Below are positions 44,136 through 53,562 of a stretch of DNA of 64,000 bases, piece after piece. The first letter of the stretch is position 1. Each line of letters opens with the position of its first letter. Origin of the DNA: Bradyrhizobium valentinum (GTDB lineage Bacteria; Pseudomonadota; Alphaproteobacteria; Rhizobiales; Xanthobacteraceae); contig NZ_LLXX01000050.1 of the NCBI RefSeq assembly GCF_001440405.1, positions 31,745 through 95,744 on the forward strand, read 5' to 3'. Both the position numbers and the translations under genes were made by a program. The notes under the pieces were generated by a model. That model saw only the letters and a list, made by a program, of their open reading frames with translations. It was not told the DNA's origin and did no database searches.

Positions 44136-45242
44136 TCACCTCCCCGTCTTCACCTTCGTCCAGAGCCGGTTGATGATGCGCTGCGTCGCGGGGTCGCGGC
44201 CCTGGATGACAAACAGCTTTTTCTGCATCGCCTCATCCGGATAGATATTCCTGTCGTTGAGGATTTTCGGATCGATCAGTTTCTGGCTCGCCAGATTGCC
44301 GTTGGCGTAGGACAGGAAGTCGGAATTTTTCGCGGCGACGTCCGGGCGGTAGAGGTAGTTGACCAGTTCATAGGCCTCCGCGACGTTCTTGGCGTCAGCA
44401 GGAATCGCGAGATTGTCGAAGAACATCTGCGCGCCCTCTTTCGGAATCGTGTAGCCGATCTCGACGCCGTTCCTGGCTTCCGCCGCGCGGCTGCGCGCCT
44501 GCATCACGTCGCCCGACCAACCTACCACGAAGCAGATCTCGCCGGACGCCAGCGCGCCCAGATACTCCGAGGAATGAAACTTGCGGACGTTGGGCCTGAT
44601 CTTGCTGACGAGATCGGCGGCCTTTTCCAGATCGGCCTGCTTGGTCGAATTCGGATCGATGCCGAGATAGCTGAGCGCCGCGGGCAGAATGTCGTCGGCG
44701 GAATCCAGCATGTGGACGCCGCAATCCCTGAACTTGGCAAGATTTTCCGGCTTGAAGACGATATCCCAGCTATCGATCTTCGCGTCGGGCCGCAGAATTT
44801 TCTGCACCGTCTTGACGTTGTAACCGACACCCGTGGTGCCCCACATGTAGTTGGCGGCGTAATTATTGCCGGGATCATAGGACGCGAGTTGGCCCGTCAC
44901 CACCGGCCAGGCGTTGGCGAGATTGGGCAGCTTCGACTTGTCGAGCTTGAGGAAGACTTTTGCCGTGATCTGGCGCTGCAGGAAATAGCCGGTTGGTACC
45001 ACGACGTCGTAGCCTGACTTGCCCGCCAAGAGGCGCGTCTCCAGCGTCTCGTTGGCGTCAAAGGTGTCGTAGACCACCTTGATGCCGGTTTCCTTGGTAA
45101 AGTCTTCCAGCACCCCCGGCGCCATATAGTTCGACCAATTGTAGAAATTGACCGTACGCTCCTGCGCCCACGCGGGCGAGAGCGACAGCGCGACAGTCAT
45201 CGCGCCGATCAGGCAAAGCGAGCCTCGGACTGGATCGCGCAT
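44136..45242 (-). CDS. Putrescine/spermidine-binding periplasmic protein (PotF type)
   Basis: Signal peptide MRDPVRGSLCLIGAMTVALS ending near AWAQ, then the PotD/PotF core: VNFYNWSNYMAPGVLEDFTKETGIKVVYDTFDANE, GYDVVVPTGYFLQR and FFDNLAIPADAKN. These proteins deliver polyamines to an ABC transporter. No permease or ATPase gene is next to it, so it depends on a system elsewhere or scavenges alone. It starts 3 bases after the aminotransferase stop, so the two are cotranscribed, which hints at amine or amino-acid use. Confidence 0.88.
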   Translation of the reverse strand: MRDPVRGSLCLIGAMTVALSLSPAWAQERTVNFYNWSNYMAPGVLEDFTKETGIKVVYDTFDANETLETRLLAGKSGYDVVVPTGYFLQRQITAKVFLKLDKSKLPNLANAWPVVTGQLASYDPGNNYAANYMWGTTGVGYNVKTVQKILRPDAKIDSWDIVFKPENLAKFRDCGVHMLDSADDILPAALSYLGIDPNSTKQADLEKAADLVSKIRPNVRKFHSSEYLGALASGEICFVVGWSGDVMQARSRAAEARNGVEIGYTIPKEGAQMFFDNLAIPADAKNVAEAYELVNYLYRPDVAAKNSDFLSYANGNLASQKLIDPKILNDRNIYPDEAMQKKLFVIQGRDPATQRIINRLWTKVKTGR

Positions 45243-45245
45243 CTT

Positions 45246-46418
45246 CTACCTCTTGCGACGGCCGTGCACCGCGTCCGACAGGCGTTCCAGCGCGGTATCC
45301 AGCGTTTCGTCCTTCTTTGAAAAACAAAACCGCACCACCGAGGTCACCGCATCCTGCTCGTAGAACGCCGAGACCGGGATCGCGGCGACTTTGTAGTCGG
45401 TCACGATGCGCTTGCAGAACTCGACATCCGTCTCGTTGAGCCCGAGCGGCGACAAATCGACGGTGAGAAAATACGTGCCCTGCGATTTCAGCACGGGAAA
45501 GCCGATGCTCTCCAGCCCCTTCGTCAAACGGTCCCGGCTCCGCGCCAGTTCCTTGCGCATGTCGTAGAAATAGTCATCTGATTTGCCGAGGCCGTAGGCG
45601 ACGGCGGCCTGCAGGTTCGGCGCAGTGGTGAAGGTGAGAAACTGGTGCACCTTGGCCGCTACCCTGAGCAGCGGCGGTGCGGCGCAGACGAAGCCGACCT
45701 TCCATCCCGTCAACGAAAAAATCTTGCCGGCGCTGCCGACCTTGATGGTGCGGTCGCGCATGCCCGGGATCGTGATCAGCGGGATATGCTCGCGGCCGTC
45801 GAAGATCACGTGCTCCCAGACCTCGTCACAGATCGCGATCGTATCGAACTGCTGGCAGAACCGCGCCAGCAATTCGAGGTCCTCGCGGGGATAGACGACC
45901 GCGGCCGGATTGAGCGGATTGTTGAACAGCACCGCCTTGGTCTTGTGATTGAAGACGCTTGCCAGCATCTCTTCCGTCAGCCGCCAGCCCGGCGGTTCCA
46001 GCCGCAACAGGCGCGGAATGCCGCCGGCCTGGCGGATGATCGGCAGATAGCTGTCATAGACCGGCTGGAATACGACGACCTCGTCGCCGGGTTCGACGAC
46101 GGCGAGGATGGACGCCGTCAGCGCTTCGGTGCCGCCCGAAGTCACCATCACCTCGGTCATCGGATCGAGCGCGAGCTTGTGCCAGCGGCCGTAATGGGCG
46201 GCGATGGCCTGCCGCAGCTCCGGGATGCCCATCATCGACGGGTACTGGTTGTAGCCGTTCACCGTCGCGTCGGCCGCCGCACGGCGGATGTCCTCCGGGC
46301 CGGGATCGTCGGGAAAGCCCTGCCCGAGATTGATGGCATTGTTGTCGCGGGCGGCCTGCGACATCGCTTCGAACACGGTGACGGGAAGGTCGGCAAAGAC
46401 CTTGTTCATGGACGTCAT
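45246..46418 (-). CDS. Class I/II PLP-dependent aminotransferase
   Basis: A 390-residue fold type I aminotransferase. The PLP lysine is in GSAGKIFSLTGWKVGFVCAAP; NNPLNPAAVVYPREDLELLA and AICDEVWEHVIFDG (cofactor Asp) are also intact. It is closest by eye to the YbdL/kynurenine-aminotransferase group, which accepts methionine, aromatic amino acids or kynurenine. It is flanked by rhodanese (6-base gap) and the polyamine-binding protein. The substrate is not readable from the sequence. Confidence 0.88.
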   Translation of the reverse strand: MTSMNKVFADLPVTVFEAMSQAARDNNAINLGQGFPDDPGPEDIRRAAADATVNGYNQYPSMMGIPELRQAIAAHYGRWHKLALDPMTEVMVTSGGTEALTASILAVVEPGDEVVVFQPVYDSYLPIIRQAGGIPRLLRLEPPGWRLTEEMLASVFNHKTKAVLFNNPLNPAAVVYPREDLELLARFCQQFDTIAICDEVWEHVIFDGREHIPLITIPGMRDRTIKVGSAGKIFSLTGWKVGFVCAAPPLLRVAAKVHQFLTFTTAPNLQAAVAYGLGKSDDYFYDMRKELARSRDRLTKGLESIGFPVLKSQGTYFLTVDLSPLGLNETDVEFCKRIVTDYKVAAIPVSAFYEQDAVTSVVRFCFSKKDETLDTALERLSDAVHGRRKR

Positions 46419-46424
46419 GGCGCG

Positions 46425-46754
46425 TCAGCCGCCGGTCCTGGTCTGCAATCCCGCAGCCTTCCACGCCAAAATGCCGCCCGCCAGATGCTTGTCATAGGGC
46501 AGACCAGCAGCCTGCGCCGCTAAAGACGCCGTCACCGAGCGCTTGCCGGAGCGGCAGGCGAACACCACCTGCCTGCCCTTGGGATCGGGAATGCCGGCCG
46601 GGTCGAACGACTGCAGCGGCACCACCACACCATCAGGATAGGCTTCCACCGCGACCTCGTTCGGCTCACGGACGTCGACCAAGAGATAGCGTCCCTCCGC
46701 CATTCCCTTCGCCACGTCTTCCGGCGTTAAATCGTGCACCTGATGGTCCGCCAC
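46425..46754 (-). CDS. Rhodanese-like sulfurtransferase, 109 aa
   Basis: A single rhodanese domain with the active cysteine in VVFACRSGKRSVTAS and the N-terminal YLLVDVREPNEVAVEAYPDG. AGGAGGATTGC precedes a GTG start at 46754; the open frame extends to 46841 without a better site. The persulfide-carrying cysteine is conserved. Stand-alone rhodaneses shuttle sulfur; its partner here is not evident beyond the aminotransferase that follows 6 bases later. Confidence 0.88.
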   Translation of the reverse strand: MADHQVHDLTPEDVAKGMAEGRYLLVDVREPNEVAVEAYPDGVVVPLQSFDPAGIPDPKGRQVVFACRSGKRSVTASLAAQAAGLPYDKHLAGGILAWKAAGLQTRTGG

Positions 46755-46915
46755 GCAATCCTCCTGACAAGTCGCCGCGAGGGATCCAATGGGTCCCCGC
46801 CAAGCGGGCGCCAAAGTCGCCCCTCGCGGGAAGAAAATCAAGCGCCGCGAACGGTTTAAACGGCCGTCAAAACGCGCTGCCGCCCCGCGCTCCTATCCTC
46901 TTTCCGCCCTGTTTT

Positions 46916-47365
46916 TCAGGTCAGAAGTTCTTTCGCTATGGGCCAGGTGCCTGCCGGCGTTTGAGGACCGGCAGCCCGGTAGCCTCGACGAAGGTAAAAG
47001 CCGCGCGCGTTTGAGCTTGCCTCAGCGCGCACCGAAGGGAACTGCCGGTCGCGGATCAGCCCTTCGAGCCTATCGAGCAATCCGGCACCTACGCCCTGCC
47101 CGGCACATTCCGGCGCCGTGTACAGGCCTTCCAGCCTGTCACCGGAAATGGCCCCCCACCCCGCGACGATGCCGCTCCGTTCGGCAACCCATACTTCCAG
47201 CTCACGCAGCTTCCGCTCCATGCCGGATGGCGTGAGCTTAGCCGCCCAAGCCTGCGCCTCGGCGACGGTCATCGTTGGCGGCGCAAGTTCAAGGATCGAT
47301 CGTCGCCGAATGTCGCAGAGACGGTTCGCGTCGTTGCGCATCGCCGGGCGGTAAACGGCACCCAT
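46916..47365 (-). CDS. GNAT-family N-acetyltransferase
   Basis: The acetyl-CoA binding motif is LYTAPECAGQGVGAGLLDRLEGLI, followed by AEASSNARGFYLRRGY, typical of GNAT strands 4-6. I choose the ATG at 47365 (MGAVYRPAMRNDANRLCDIR), where similarity to GNAT starts; the frame is open to 47533. It has 149 residues. The substrate is unknown. It converges with nothing obvious and lies between rhodanese and the cyclase-family gene on the same strand. Confidence 0.85.
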   Translation of the reverse strand: MGAVYRPAMRNDANRLCDIRRRSILELAPPTMTVAEAQAWAAKLTPSGMERKLRELEVWVAERSGIVAGWGAISGDRLEGLYTAPECAGQGVGAGLLDRLEGLIRDRQFPSVRAEASSNARGFYLRRGYRAAGPQTPAGTWPIAKELLT

Positions 47366-47549
47366 CTTTATCTGCCCCGCGTCAAACGGACCTGCCGAAC
47401 CGGTTTTCTTTTGTCGGTCCGTTGCGCGATCCATCGTGTACCCGCCGGCAGCGACATCCTCGACCCCGGAAGGCGACGATATCGCAGCCGCGACGTTTGC
47501 AGAGTGGGTACCGTGACCGTCCTCGATCGCCAATCGGCGCTACGTTCGG

Positions 47550-48596
47550 CTAACGGAGGGCGAGCGGCCGCAGCGTCGTGCCGGCCACGGTGCCGCGGAT
47601 GGCGTTTGTGGTCAGGATATAGGCGAACTCGTAGACGCGATCTGCAGCGAGCCGCTCGAGGTTGTTGAACTCCAGGATGTGGACACCCTGCTGGACCAGC
47701 AGATAGACGTGGACCGGGATGAAGCTGCCGCCAACGGCCTGAGAGTCGGCCGGCTTCGGCGGCCCATATTCGAGCCCGGACGTATCGGAACCGAGCACAA
47801 GCGCGCCCTTCTCCTCGACGAGCCACTTCGCGGCTGTCAGGCCGATGCCCGCCGAGTCGTGCTGGCCGATCTTGGCGTGGTCGCGGCCGTTCTCGCCCCA
47901 GTAGCGGGCGGTTCCCGTGCGCAGCAGAACGACCGTGCCAGGGGTGACGTCGACGTTCTGCGCCTTCAACGCGCCCTCGATGTCAGCGACAGTGATTTCA
48001 TAGGAAGACGGAAGGGCCTCCACGTTCTTGAAGCCCGCAACGTCGACCAACACGCCCCGGGCGACGATCGGCGGGATCGTCGTCACGTCGGCCTTGCGAA
48101 CGCCGAAGTCGCCGCCCCACTCGTCGGACGTGAAACCGTTGTAAAACTCGTTCTTCGGTCCATGCGTAATGTGGCCGAGCCCATCAATCTGGGTCGCCAC
48201 GTTGTCGTTCATGAAGATCGCGTTGCTATGCCAGGCGGTGATGCCCGTATTGCCGCCCTCCGGCGTAGTGAACGATAGATCCTTCTGGCTCCTCACGCCC
48301 GCAGGCGACCGGAAGCTCATGATTTCTCCCGGGCTGTGGCCGGGCCATTTGTATGAATAGCGGTCGTATGGAAGGCCGAGATCGTAGACCTTACCCTGTG
48401 TCACGAGTTTCAACGCGGCCAAACGTGATGCATCGGTCATCTCGTTGAGGTTTCCGACCTCGTCCTGAGGCCCCCAGACCCAGCCCCACCCTTTTCCTTT
48501 TGACCATTTCTTCATGCCACCGTCCTGCGCAAAGCCGTTGCCGGCGGCGAATGCGAGAACGATTACGGCGAGCAGGAATCGCGAAACTACCTTCAT
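47550..48596 (-). CDS. Exported cyclase-family protein (kynurenine formamidase-like)
   Basis: AGGAGGATTCC precedes the ATG at 48596. The signal peptide (MKVVSRFLLAVIVLAFAAGN) is clear. The mature protein matches the cyclase family PF04199 by eye. Its metal region reads NDNVATQIDGLGHITHG, the TQxDGLGH variant of the usual HxGTHxDxPxH, so one expected histidine is replaced. Family members hydrolyse formamides or lactone-like rings; the exported location makes an amino-acid pathway role unlikely. Length 348 aa. Confidence 0.82.
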   Translation of the reverse strand: MKVVSRFLLAVIVLAFAAGNGFAQDGGMKKWSKGKGWGWVWGPQDEVGNLNEMTDASRLAALKLVTQGKVYDLGLPYDRYSYKWPGHSPGEIMSFRSPAGVRSQKDLSFTTPEGGNTGITAWHSNAIFMNDNVATQIDGLGHITHGPKNEFYNGFTSDEWGGDFGVRKADVTTIPPIVARGVLVDVAGFKNVEALPSSYEITVADIEGALKAQNVDVTPGTVVLLRTGTARYWGENGRDHAKIGQHDSAGIGLTAAKWLVEEKGALVLGSDTSGLEYGPPKPADSQAVGGSFIPVHVYLLVQQGVHILEFNNLERLAADRVYEFAYILTTNAIRGTVAGTTLRPLALR

Positions 48597-48869
48597 GGAA
48601 TCCTCCTGGAACGACATGAATAGCTCAGCTTGCCCAGTCTAGGCCTGAGCTGACGGTGGGATCAACGAGATTGTCGGTCGGGGGCCGGCCGACCGATTCC
48701 ATCGCGCGCAGATGGCTCACGTGCGGCAAAAGCCGATAGCCCGGCTCGGATGTCTCGCACCACAGGTGAGCCAGTTCACATCAGGGCGCGACAACGAGGA
48801 TTAAAATGCCCATGCCCACCTGGCGTGAAACAACACACCATCGCGTGGGCGGCAAAACGGAGTCTTCCG

Positions 48870-50108
48870 ATGAAATCCGTATCAGGACTGACGGCAGCTA
48901 CCTTGCTGCCGGGCATCATCGCTGCTGCGCTGCTCAGCGCATCAGCGCGCGCCGATGTCGTCACTGACTGGAACGTGACCACCAGTACCCTGGTGTCCAG
49001 CGACATCGGCAACAACCCCCGACTGCGCACCCTGGCCATGGTGCATGTTGCGATGTCGGATGCGATCAATACCGTGCATAACCGCTACACCCGCGTGGTC
49101 GCGACGGTTCCGGCTTCACCTGACGCGTCGGCCGAAGCCGCGGCCGCGACGGCCGCGCGGCAGATCCTCATTCAGATCTACCCGGCAAAGAAAGACAAGA
49201 TCGAAGAGGCCTACGCGGCATCGCTCAAAGCGATCCCTGACGGGTCTGCCAAGGACGAAGGCATCAAGCTGGGTATGGCGGTCGCCGACGCGGTACAGGC
49301 CGACCGCGCAAACGACGGCACCAACGCTCCCGACACTTACCGGCCGCACACTGCCCCGGGGATATATGTGCCGACCACGCTGCCGATGTTGGAGCAATAT
49401 GCGCATGCGAAGCCATGGGTGTTTGGGAGTGCCGACCAGTTCCGGCCCGGCCCGCCGCCGGCACTGTCGAGCGCCGAGTGGGCCCGGGACTACAACGAGG
49501 TCAAGAGCCTCGGCGGCACCAAAAGCACGGCGCGTACCGCTGAGCAGACCGAGGCGGTCAGGTTCTGGGATAACATTAATTTCGGCCCGGCATGGCAGGC
49601 GGCGGCACGCGAGCTCGCCATGAAGCATGAGATGCCGCTCGCCGAATGTGCCCGACTGTTCGCGCTGCTCAACATGAGTTTGGCGAACGCCTACATCGTC
49701 AATTGGGACGCGAAGTACACCTACAATCTCTGGCGCCCGGTCACCGCGATCCGCAACGGTGACCAGGACGGCAACGATGCCACCGTGCGCGATGCCGGCT
49801 GGACCTCGTTCAACCCGACGCCGATGCATCCGGAATACCCCTCGCAGGCGACCATCAACGCAACCATCGCGTCGGCGGTTCTGGAATCGGTGTTCGGTCC
49901 CGTGAAGGCCATTCCTTTCACGGCAACCGACGTGCGGGATGCGAAGCGGACGCGGCCGTTCGCCAGCTTGGCCGATATGGCCGAGGAGCAGAAGAATGTC
50001 CGCGTGTGGGGCGGCGTGCACTATAGATTCGCGATCCGCACTAGCGAGGACGTGGGCCGAAAGGTCGCGGCCTATATGATCGAGAATACGCTCAAGCCGG
50101 CGCGTTGA
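48870..50108 (+). CDS. Exported vanadium-haloperoxidase-like PAP2 protein
   Basis: Signal peptide MKSVSGLTAATLLPGIIAAA ending at ARA, and a ribosome site GGAG before the ATG at 48870. The helical fold and motifs follow haloperoxidase-type PAP2 proteins: YTYNLWRPVTAIR (phosphate/vanadate Lys-Arg part), MHPEYPSQATINA and VWGGVHYRFAIRTSEDVGRKVA. In the family the middle motif is PSGHA; here it is PSQA, so the acid-base histidine is gone while the late His (GVHYRF) remains. The protein may thus be a non-haloperoxidase relative. A terminator follows. Confidence 0.78.
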   Translation: MKSVSGLTAATLLPGIIAAALLSASARADVVTDWNVTTSTLVSSDIGNNPRLRTLAMVHVAMSDAINTVHNRYTRVVATVPASPDASAEAAAATAARQILIQIYPAKKDKIEEAYAASLKAIPDGSAKDEGIKLGMAVADAVQADRANDGTNAPDTYRPHTAPGIYVPTTLPMLEQYAHAKPWVFGSADQFRPGPPPALSSAEWARDYNEVKSLGGTKSTARTAEQTEAVRFWDNINFGPAWQAAARELAMKHEMPLAECARLFALLNMSLANAYIVNWDAKYTYNLWRPVTAIRNGDQDGNDATVRDAGWTSFNPTPMHPEYPSQATINATIASAVLESVFGPVKAIPFTATDVRDAKRTRPFASLADMAEEQKNVRVWGGVHYRFAIRTSEDVGRKVAAYMIENTLKPAR

Positions 50109-50128
50109 GCGCTTGAGCCGGCCACGCG

Positions 50129-50157
50129 CGAAGCCCCGGATGTGAATCCGGGGCTTT
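50129..50157. terminator. Bidirectional Rho-independent terminator
   Basis: GAAGCCCCGGAT-GTGA-ATCCGGGGCTTTC: a perfect 12-base stem with a four-base loop, 21 bases after the haloperoxidase-like gene. Short A and T tracts flank the stem. Confidence 0.75.
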
Positions 50158-50292
50158 CACGCAACTTATCCCGCGAATGTTCGCTAACCGAAATAGACTG
50201 GAACTGATTGATCGACCCTCAAGCGCGGCGAATGACCCACCTCGGACCGTCGAACGCGCGCGAAAAAAAATCAACTGGGATGGAGACGGCAA

Positions 50293-50664
50293 ATGGACAT
50301 TAGAGCCGCACTGAAGGAGCTATGTGAAGCCTTCAACGCGCACGATCTTGATCGCATCATGGCATGCTTTTCCGACGATTGCGTCTTGGAGATGCCGAGG
50401 GGAAGCAGGCCCTGGGGCTCCCGTTTCGAGGGCAAAGGGAATGTACGAGAAGCGCTGGCGGCACGCTTTGAAGGCTTGCCCGATGTCCACTACGGCAACG
50501 ATGAGCATTTTGTGGATGCGGCTGCCGATACCGGCATCTCAAAATGGACCCTCACAGGCACCACCCGCGAGGGCACGAAAAAGGAGGTCCGAGGTTGTGA
50601 CTTCTATACGTTCCGCAATGGCAAGGTGATCCGCAAGGACTCGTACTGGAAAATCGTCGATTGA
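50293..50664 (+). CDS. NTF2/SnoaL-like protein, 123 aa
   Basis: The sequence IRAALKELCEAFNAHDLDRIMACFSDDCVLEMPRG, and later GKGNVREALAARFEGLPDV and YTFRNGKVIRKDSYWKIVD, is the cone-shaped SnoaL/NTF2-like fold. Members bind small hydrophobic ligands or act as isomerases or hydratases. GGGATGGAGACGGCAA precedes the ATG at 50293. A single-gene unit; substrate unknown. Confidence 0.82.
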   Translation: MDIRAALKELCEAFNAHDLDRIMACFSDDCVLEMPRGSRPWGSRFEGKGNVREALAARFEGLPDVHYGNDEHFVDAAADTGISKWTLTGTTREGTKKEVRGCDFYTFRNGKVIRKDSYWKIVD

Positions 50665-51011
50665 GATTTTGGTATTGGGCACCCGAAGCGGACATCGTTC
50701 CTTCAGAAGGCTCTTTCTTCGCTGTGCATTATATCACCCATAGCTGAGGGGAAGCGCGCTCTGCCTTGCGTCGCGACTTTGTCGTGACACTTCCGAAAAT
50801 AGGGCGTACTCATGCGTGCGCTGATCAGCGGCCAAAGCGCCTTGCGATAATTCCCGAATGGCGCGTGCAACGGCGACCGGCTGATCAAACAAGCTTCATA
50901 GATCAAAATATCGTCCGCGTGGTGCCGAGCTAGTGCAGCAGCCCCATCGCGAAGTCGCTTGACGTTCCGATATGCAAACTCAAGGGGTGTTCTCGAAGAA
51001 GGAGAGCTTCC
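50665..51011. other. Intergenic stretch without a supported gene
   Basis: I see no gene here. A minus-strand frame (50703-50906) has no ribosome site and no family resemblance. The last 20 bases contain the ribosome site (GAAGGAGAGCTTCC) of the next gene. Confidence 0.5.
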
Positions 51012-52061
51012 ATGAAACTTCGTGCAGCATTGTTCTTTGCGGCCGCACTCGGCGGTGCCGCTGCCATGTTTGCCCCTGCTACAACGGCCGAGGCTGAGCC
51101 CAACAGCCAGATCACCATCCTTTACGACGCATTCGGCACCGATGCCGCGATGAAGAAGGATTGGGGCTTCTCCGCGCTCGTGGAGGTCGCCGGTAAACGA
51201 ATTCTATTCGACACAGGCAACGATCCAGATATCTTCGCAGCTAACGTCAAGGCGAAGGGTATTGACCTCACCAACATCGATTTCGTCGTCCTGTCGCACC
51301 GCCACTCCGACCACATGGCCGGCCTGAACTATGTTCTAAGCGTGAATCCGACGGTGAAGATCTACGCACCCAGGGAAGGATTCGGCATTTACGGCTCGTC
51401 GCTGCCATCGAGCTTCTACCGCAAGGATGAGACTTTGCCGCCCGAGATGCGCTACTACGACGGCAGGCCGCCGGAAGTCATGAAATTCGGCACCGCCTGG
51501 CAGGGCGCCAACATCGAGCTGATAGACAAGACCACGGAAATCGCCCCAGACATTACTTTGATAGCACTGGTATCCGACGCCCCTGGCACGAGGGAGCTCA
51601 AGGAGTTGTCCCTGGCTGTCAACACTTCGGACGGTGTAGTGCTCGTGGTCGGCTGCGCGCACCCGGGGGTCGAAAAAATCGTCGAGGCGGCGACGGCCAT
51701 CAGTCCCAAAATTCGTCTGATCGCCGGCGGCTTCCATCTCGTCGTCGCAGCGGACGACGTCATCTCCAAATCCGTGGCAGCGCTCAAGGATACGTTCAAG
51801 GTAGAGAACATCGCTCCGGGCCACTGCACGGGTGAGCCGACCTTCGCGGCGTTGAAGCAGGCGTTCGGTGATCGCTACCTTTATGCGGGCGTTGGCACCT
51901 CGCTGCCTTTGGGACCAAGCACGGGCTCTGTTGGCCGACGTGGCGAGGGGCCCGCGTTCCAAGAGGACGACCTAACCACTTATCGAAACCTCGCTCGCCG
52001 CGAAGACCCCTTCGGCATTCGCCAGGCGCGGAGCCAACGGTCAAAGCTTTCGCACCTGTGA
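51012..52061 (+). CDS. Exported metallo-beta-lactamase-fold hydrolase
   Basis: Signal peptide MKLRAALFFAAALGGAAAMF ending near TTAEA. The metal motif is VVLSHRHSDHMAGL (HxHxDH), followed by VVGCAHPGVEKI and GGFHLV and NIAPGHCTGEPTF, which supply the remaining ligands. This is the MBL-fold group related to 7,8-dihydropterin-6-methyl-4-phosphate synthase-like proteins. The last 50 residues (GPSTGSVGRRGEGPAFQEDD...) look unlike the family, which ends near YAGVGT; the tail may be read-through after a lost stop. GAAGGAGAGCTTCC is the ribosome site. Confidence 0.85.
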   Translation: MKLRAALFFAAALGGAAAMFAPATTAEAEPNSQITILYDAFGTDAAMKKDWGFSALVEVAGKRILFDTGNDPDIFAANVKAKGIDLTNIDFVVLSHRHSDHMAGLNYVLSVNPTVKIYAPREGFGIYGSSLPSSFYRKDETLPPEMRYYDGRPPEVMKFGTAWQGANIELIDKTTEIAPDITLIALVSDAPGTRELKELSLAVNTSDGVVLVVGCAHPGVEKIVEAATAISPKIRLIAGGFHLVVAADDVISKSVAALKDTFKVENIAPGHCTGEPTFAALKQAFGDRYLYAGVGTSLPLGPSTGSVGRRGEGPAFQEDDLTTYRNLARREDPFGIRQARSQRSKLSHL

Positions 52062-52491
52062 AGGCGCTCAACGCGCCTGAGCACGATCGACGCACAGCGC
52101 AGGACGAGATGGCGCTATTGCCATAAACGGCGGAGGGGTGACCTCTCAGAGATGCGCCTGAAGGTCAGAATTGACTACCTTTCGGAAGTGAAGAACCGCC
52201 CCGGCGGTGTCTGTTGACCGGAGGCAAAGCGGACTTCATCCGCCATCCGCGCACGTCGAAAAATGCCCCAAGGGAACACCGGTAACACACGGGGCTGCAG
52301 TCCTTGACGTCACCCCCATTCGTGTCCATATGTCGGGCTGTCGACACTTGGCCGAAAGACTGGGCCGCTTTGCCTTGCGCTACTGACAGGCACGCACGTT
52401 TCAGACCCTTCTCCAAAAAATCGATCAACCGACGAAGGTGCCGATCCATCGGTGCTTCGATCTTCCGTGCACAGTCAGAAGGAATATCTCC
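52062..52491. other. 430-base stretch without a supported gene
   Basis: A minus-strand frame (52165-52527) shows moderately protein-like stretches (MDRHLRRLIDFLEKGLKRAC) but no ribosome site, and it overlaps the desaturase start. I do not call it a gene. A promoter for the desaturase presumably lies here. Confidence 0.4.
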
Positions 52492-53562
52492 GTGCAAAAG
52501 AGCGCTGTGCAGTGGTCCAACCGGCAAGAGAGCTTTGGGCCTCCCAATGGGAGCGATGACGTCCTCGACGCGCGGCGTTGGAGGCGCATTTTGGACGACT
52601 ACAGCACCCCAAATCGGCTGCGCAGCATTGCCGAACTGGCGATCACGGCTTTGCCGCTCATCATGTTGTGGACCGCGGCCTGGTTCACGTTCTCCCTTGG
52701 CTATGCCTGGGCCTCATTACTTATCGCGATTCCGGCTGCGGGCTTTCTCGTACGCCTGTTCATGATCCAGCACGACTGCGGTCATGGCACCTTTTTCGCC
52801 AGCCGTCTGGCGAATGACTGGGTCGGCCGCGTCCTTGGCGTGCTTACGCTCACGCCCTACGACTGTTGGCGCCGCTCGCATGCGACGCATCATGCCACCA
52901 CCGGCAACCTCGATCGCCGCGGTACCGGCGATCTCGATACGCTGACCGTGCGCGAATACCGCGCCCTTCCCTGGTGGGGTCGCCTGAAATACCGCCTTTA
53001 CCGCCACCCGCTGATCATGTTCGGGGTCGGGCCAGCCTATCTGTTTCTTTTGCAGCAGAGGCTCCCGGTCGGCCTCATGCGCAATGGTTGGCAGCCTTGG
53101 GCCAGTACAATGGCAACCAATCTCGCGATTGCCGTCATCGTCGCTACGCTCACATGGTTTATCGGCATCAAGGCGGTCCTGCTCGTGCACCTTCCGATTA
53201 TCCTCCTCGCCGCCACCGCCGGCGTATGGCTGTTCTACGTGCAGCATCAATTTGAGCACACGACCTGGGAGCGCGACGAGAGCTGGAACCTGCATCAAGC
53301 CGCTCTGCACGGCAGCTCACATTACGAACTGCCGGCGCTGCTACGCTGGTTCACGGCCAACATCGGTGTTCACCACGTGCATCACCTTTCCAGTCGCATT
53401 CCCTATTACCGGCTGCCGCGCGTGCTGCACGACCACCCTGAATTGCGCGACGTTGGTCGCATAACGCTGCTGCAGAGCTTCCGGTGTGTACGGCTTGTGT
53501 TATGGGACGAGGCGCAGCGCCGCTTGGTGTCGTTCCGGGAAATCAGGGCGCGGGACGTTTAG
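52492..53562 (+). CDS. Membrane fatty acid desaturase (omega-6/DesA type)
   Basis: Three histidine boxes are complete: HDCGHGTFF, HATHH (in RRSHATHHATTGN) and HHVHHLSSRIPYYRLP. Four hydrophobic segments surround them. Such di-iron enzymes insert a double bond into membrane acyl chains using O2 and electrons from a reductase. The frame opens at 52438, but AGAAGGAATATCTCC in front of a GTG at 52492 gives the better start (356 aa). It is a lone gene. Confidence 0.9.
   Translation: MQKSAVQWSNRQESFGPPNGSDDVLDARRWRRILDDYSTPNRLRSIAELAITALPLIMLWTAAWFTFSLGYAWASLLIAIPAAGFLVRLFMIQHDCGHGTFFASRLANDWVGRVLGVLTLTPYDCWRRSHATHHATTGNLDRRGTGDLDTLTVREYRALPWWGRLKYRLYRHPLIMFGVGPAYLFLLQQRLPVGLMRNGWQPWASTMATNLAIAVIVATLTWFIGIKAVLLVHLPIILLAATAGVWLFYVQHQFEHTTWERDESWNLHQAALHGSSHYELPALLRWFTANIGVHHVHHLSSRIPYYRLPRVLHDHPELRDVGRITLLQSFRCVRLVLWDEAQRRLVSFREIRARDV

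Noticed and set aside
50703..50906. 67-codon minus-strand frame
   Set aside because: No Shine-Dalgarno, no similarity, and composition not distinct from non-coding.
52165..52527. Minus-strand frame before the desaturase
   Set aside because: No ribosome site and overlap with the desaturase start; only weakly protein-like.
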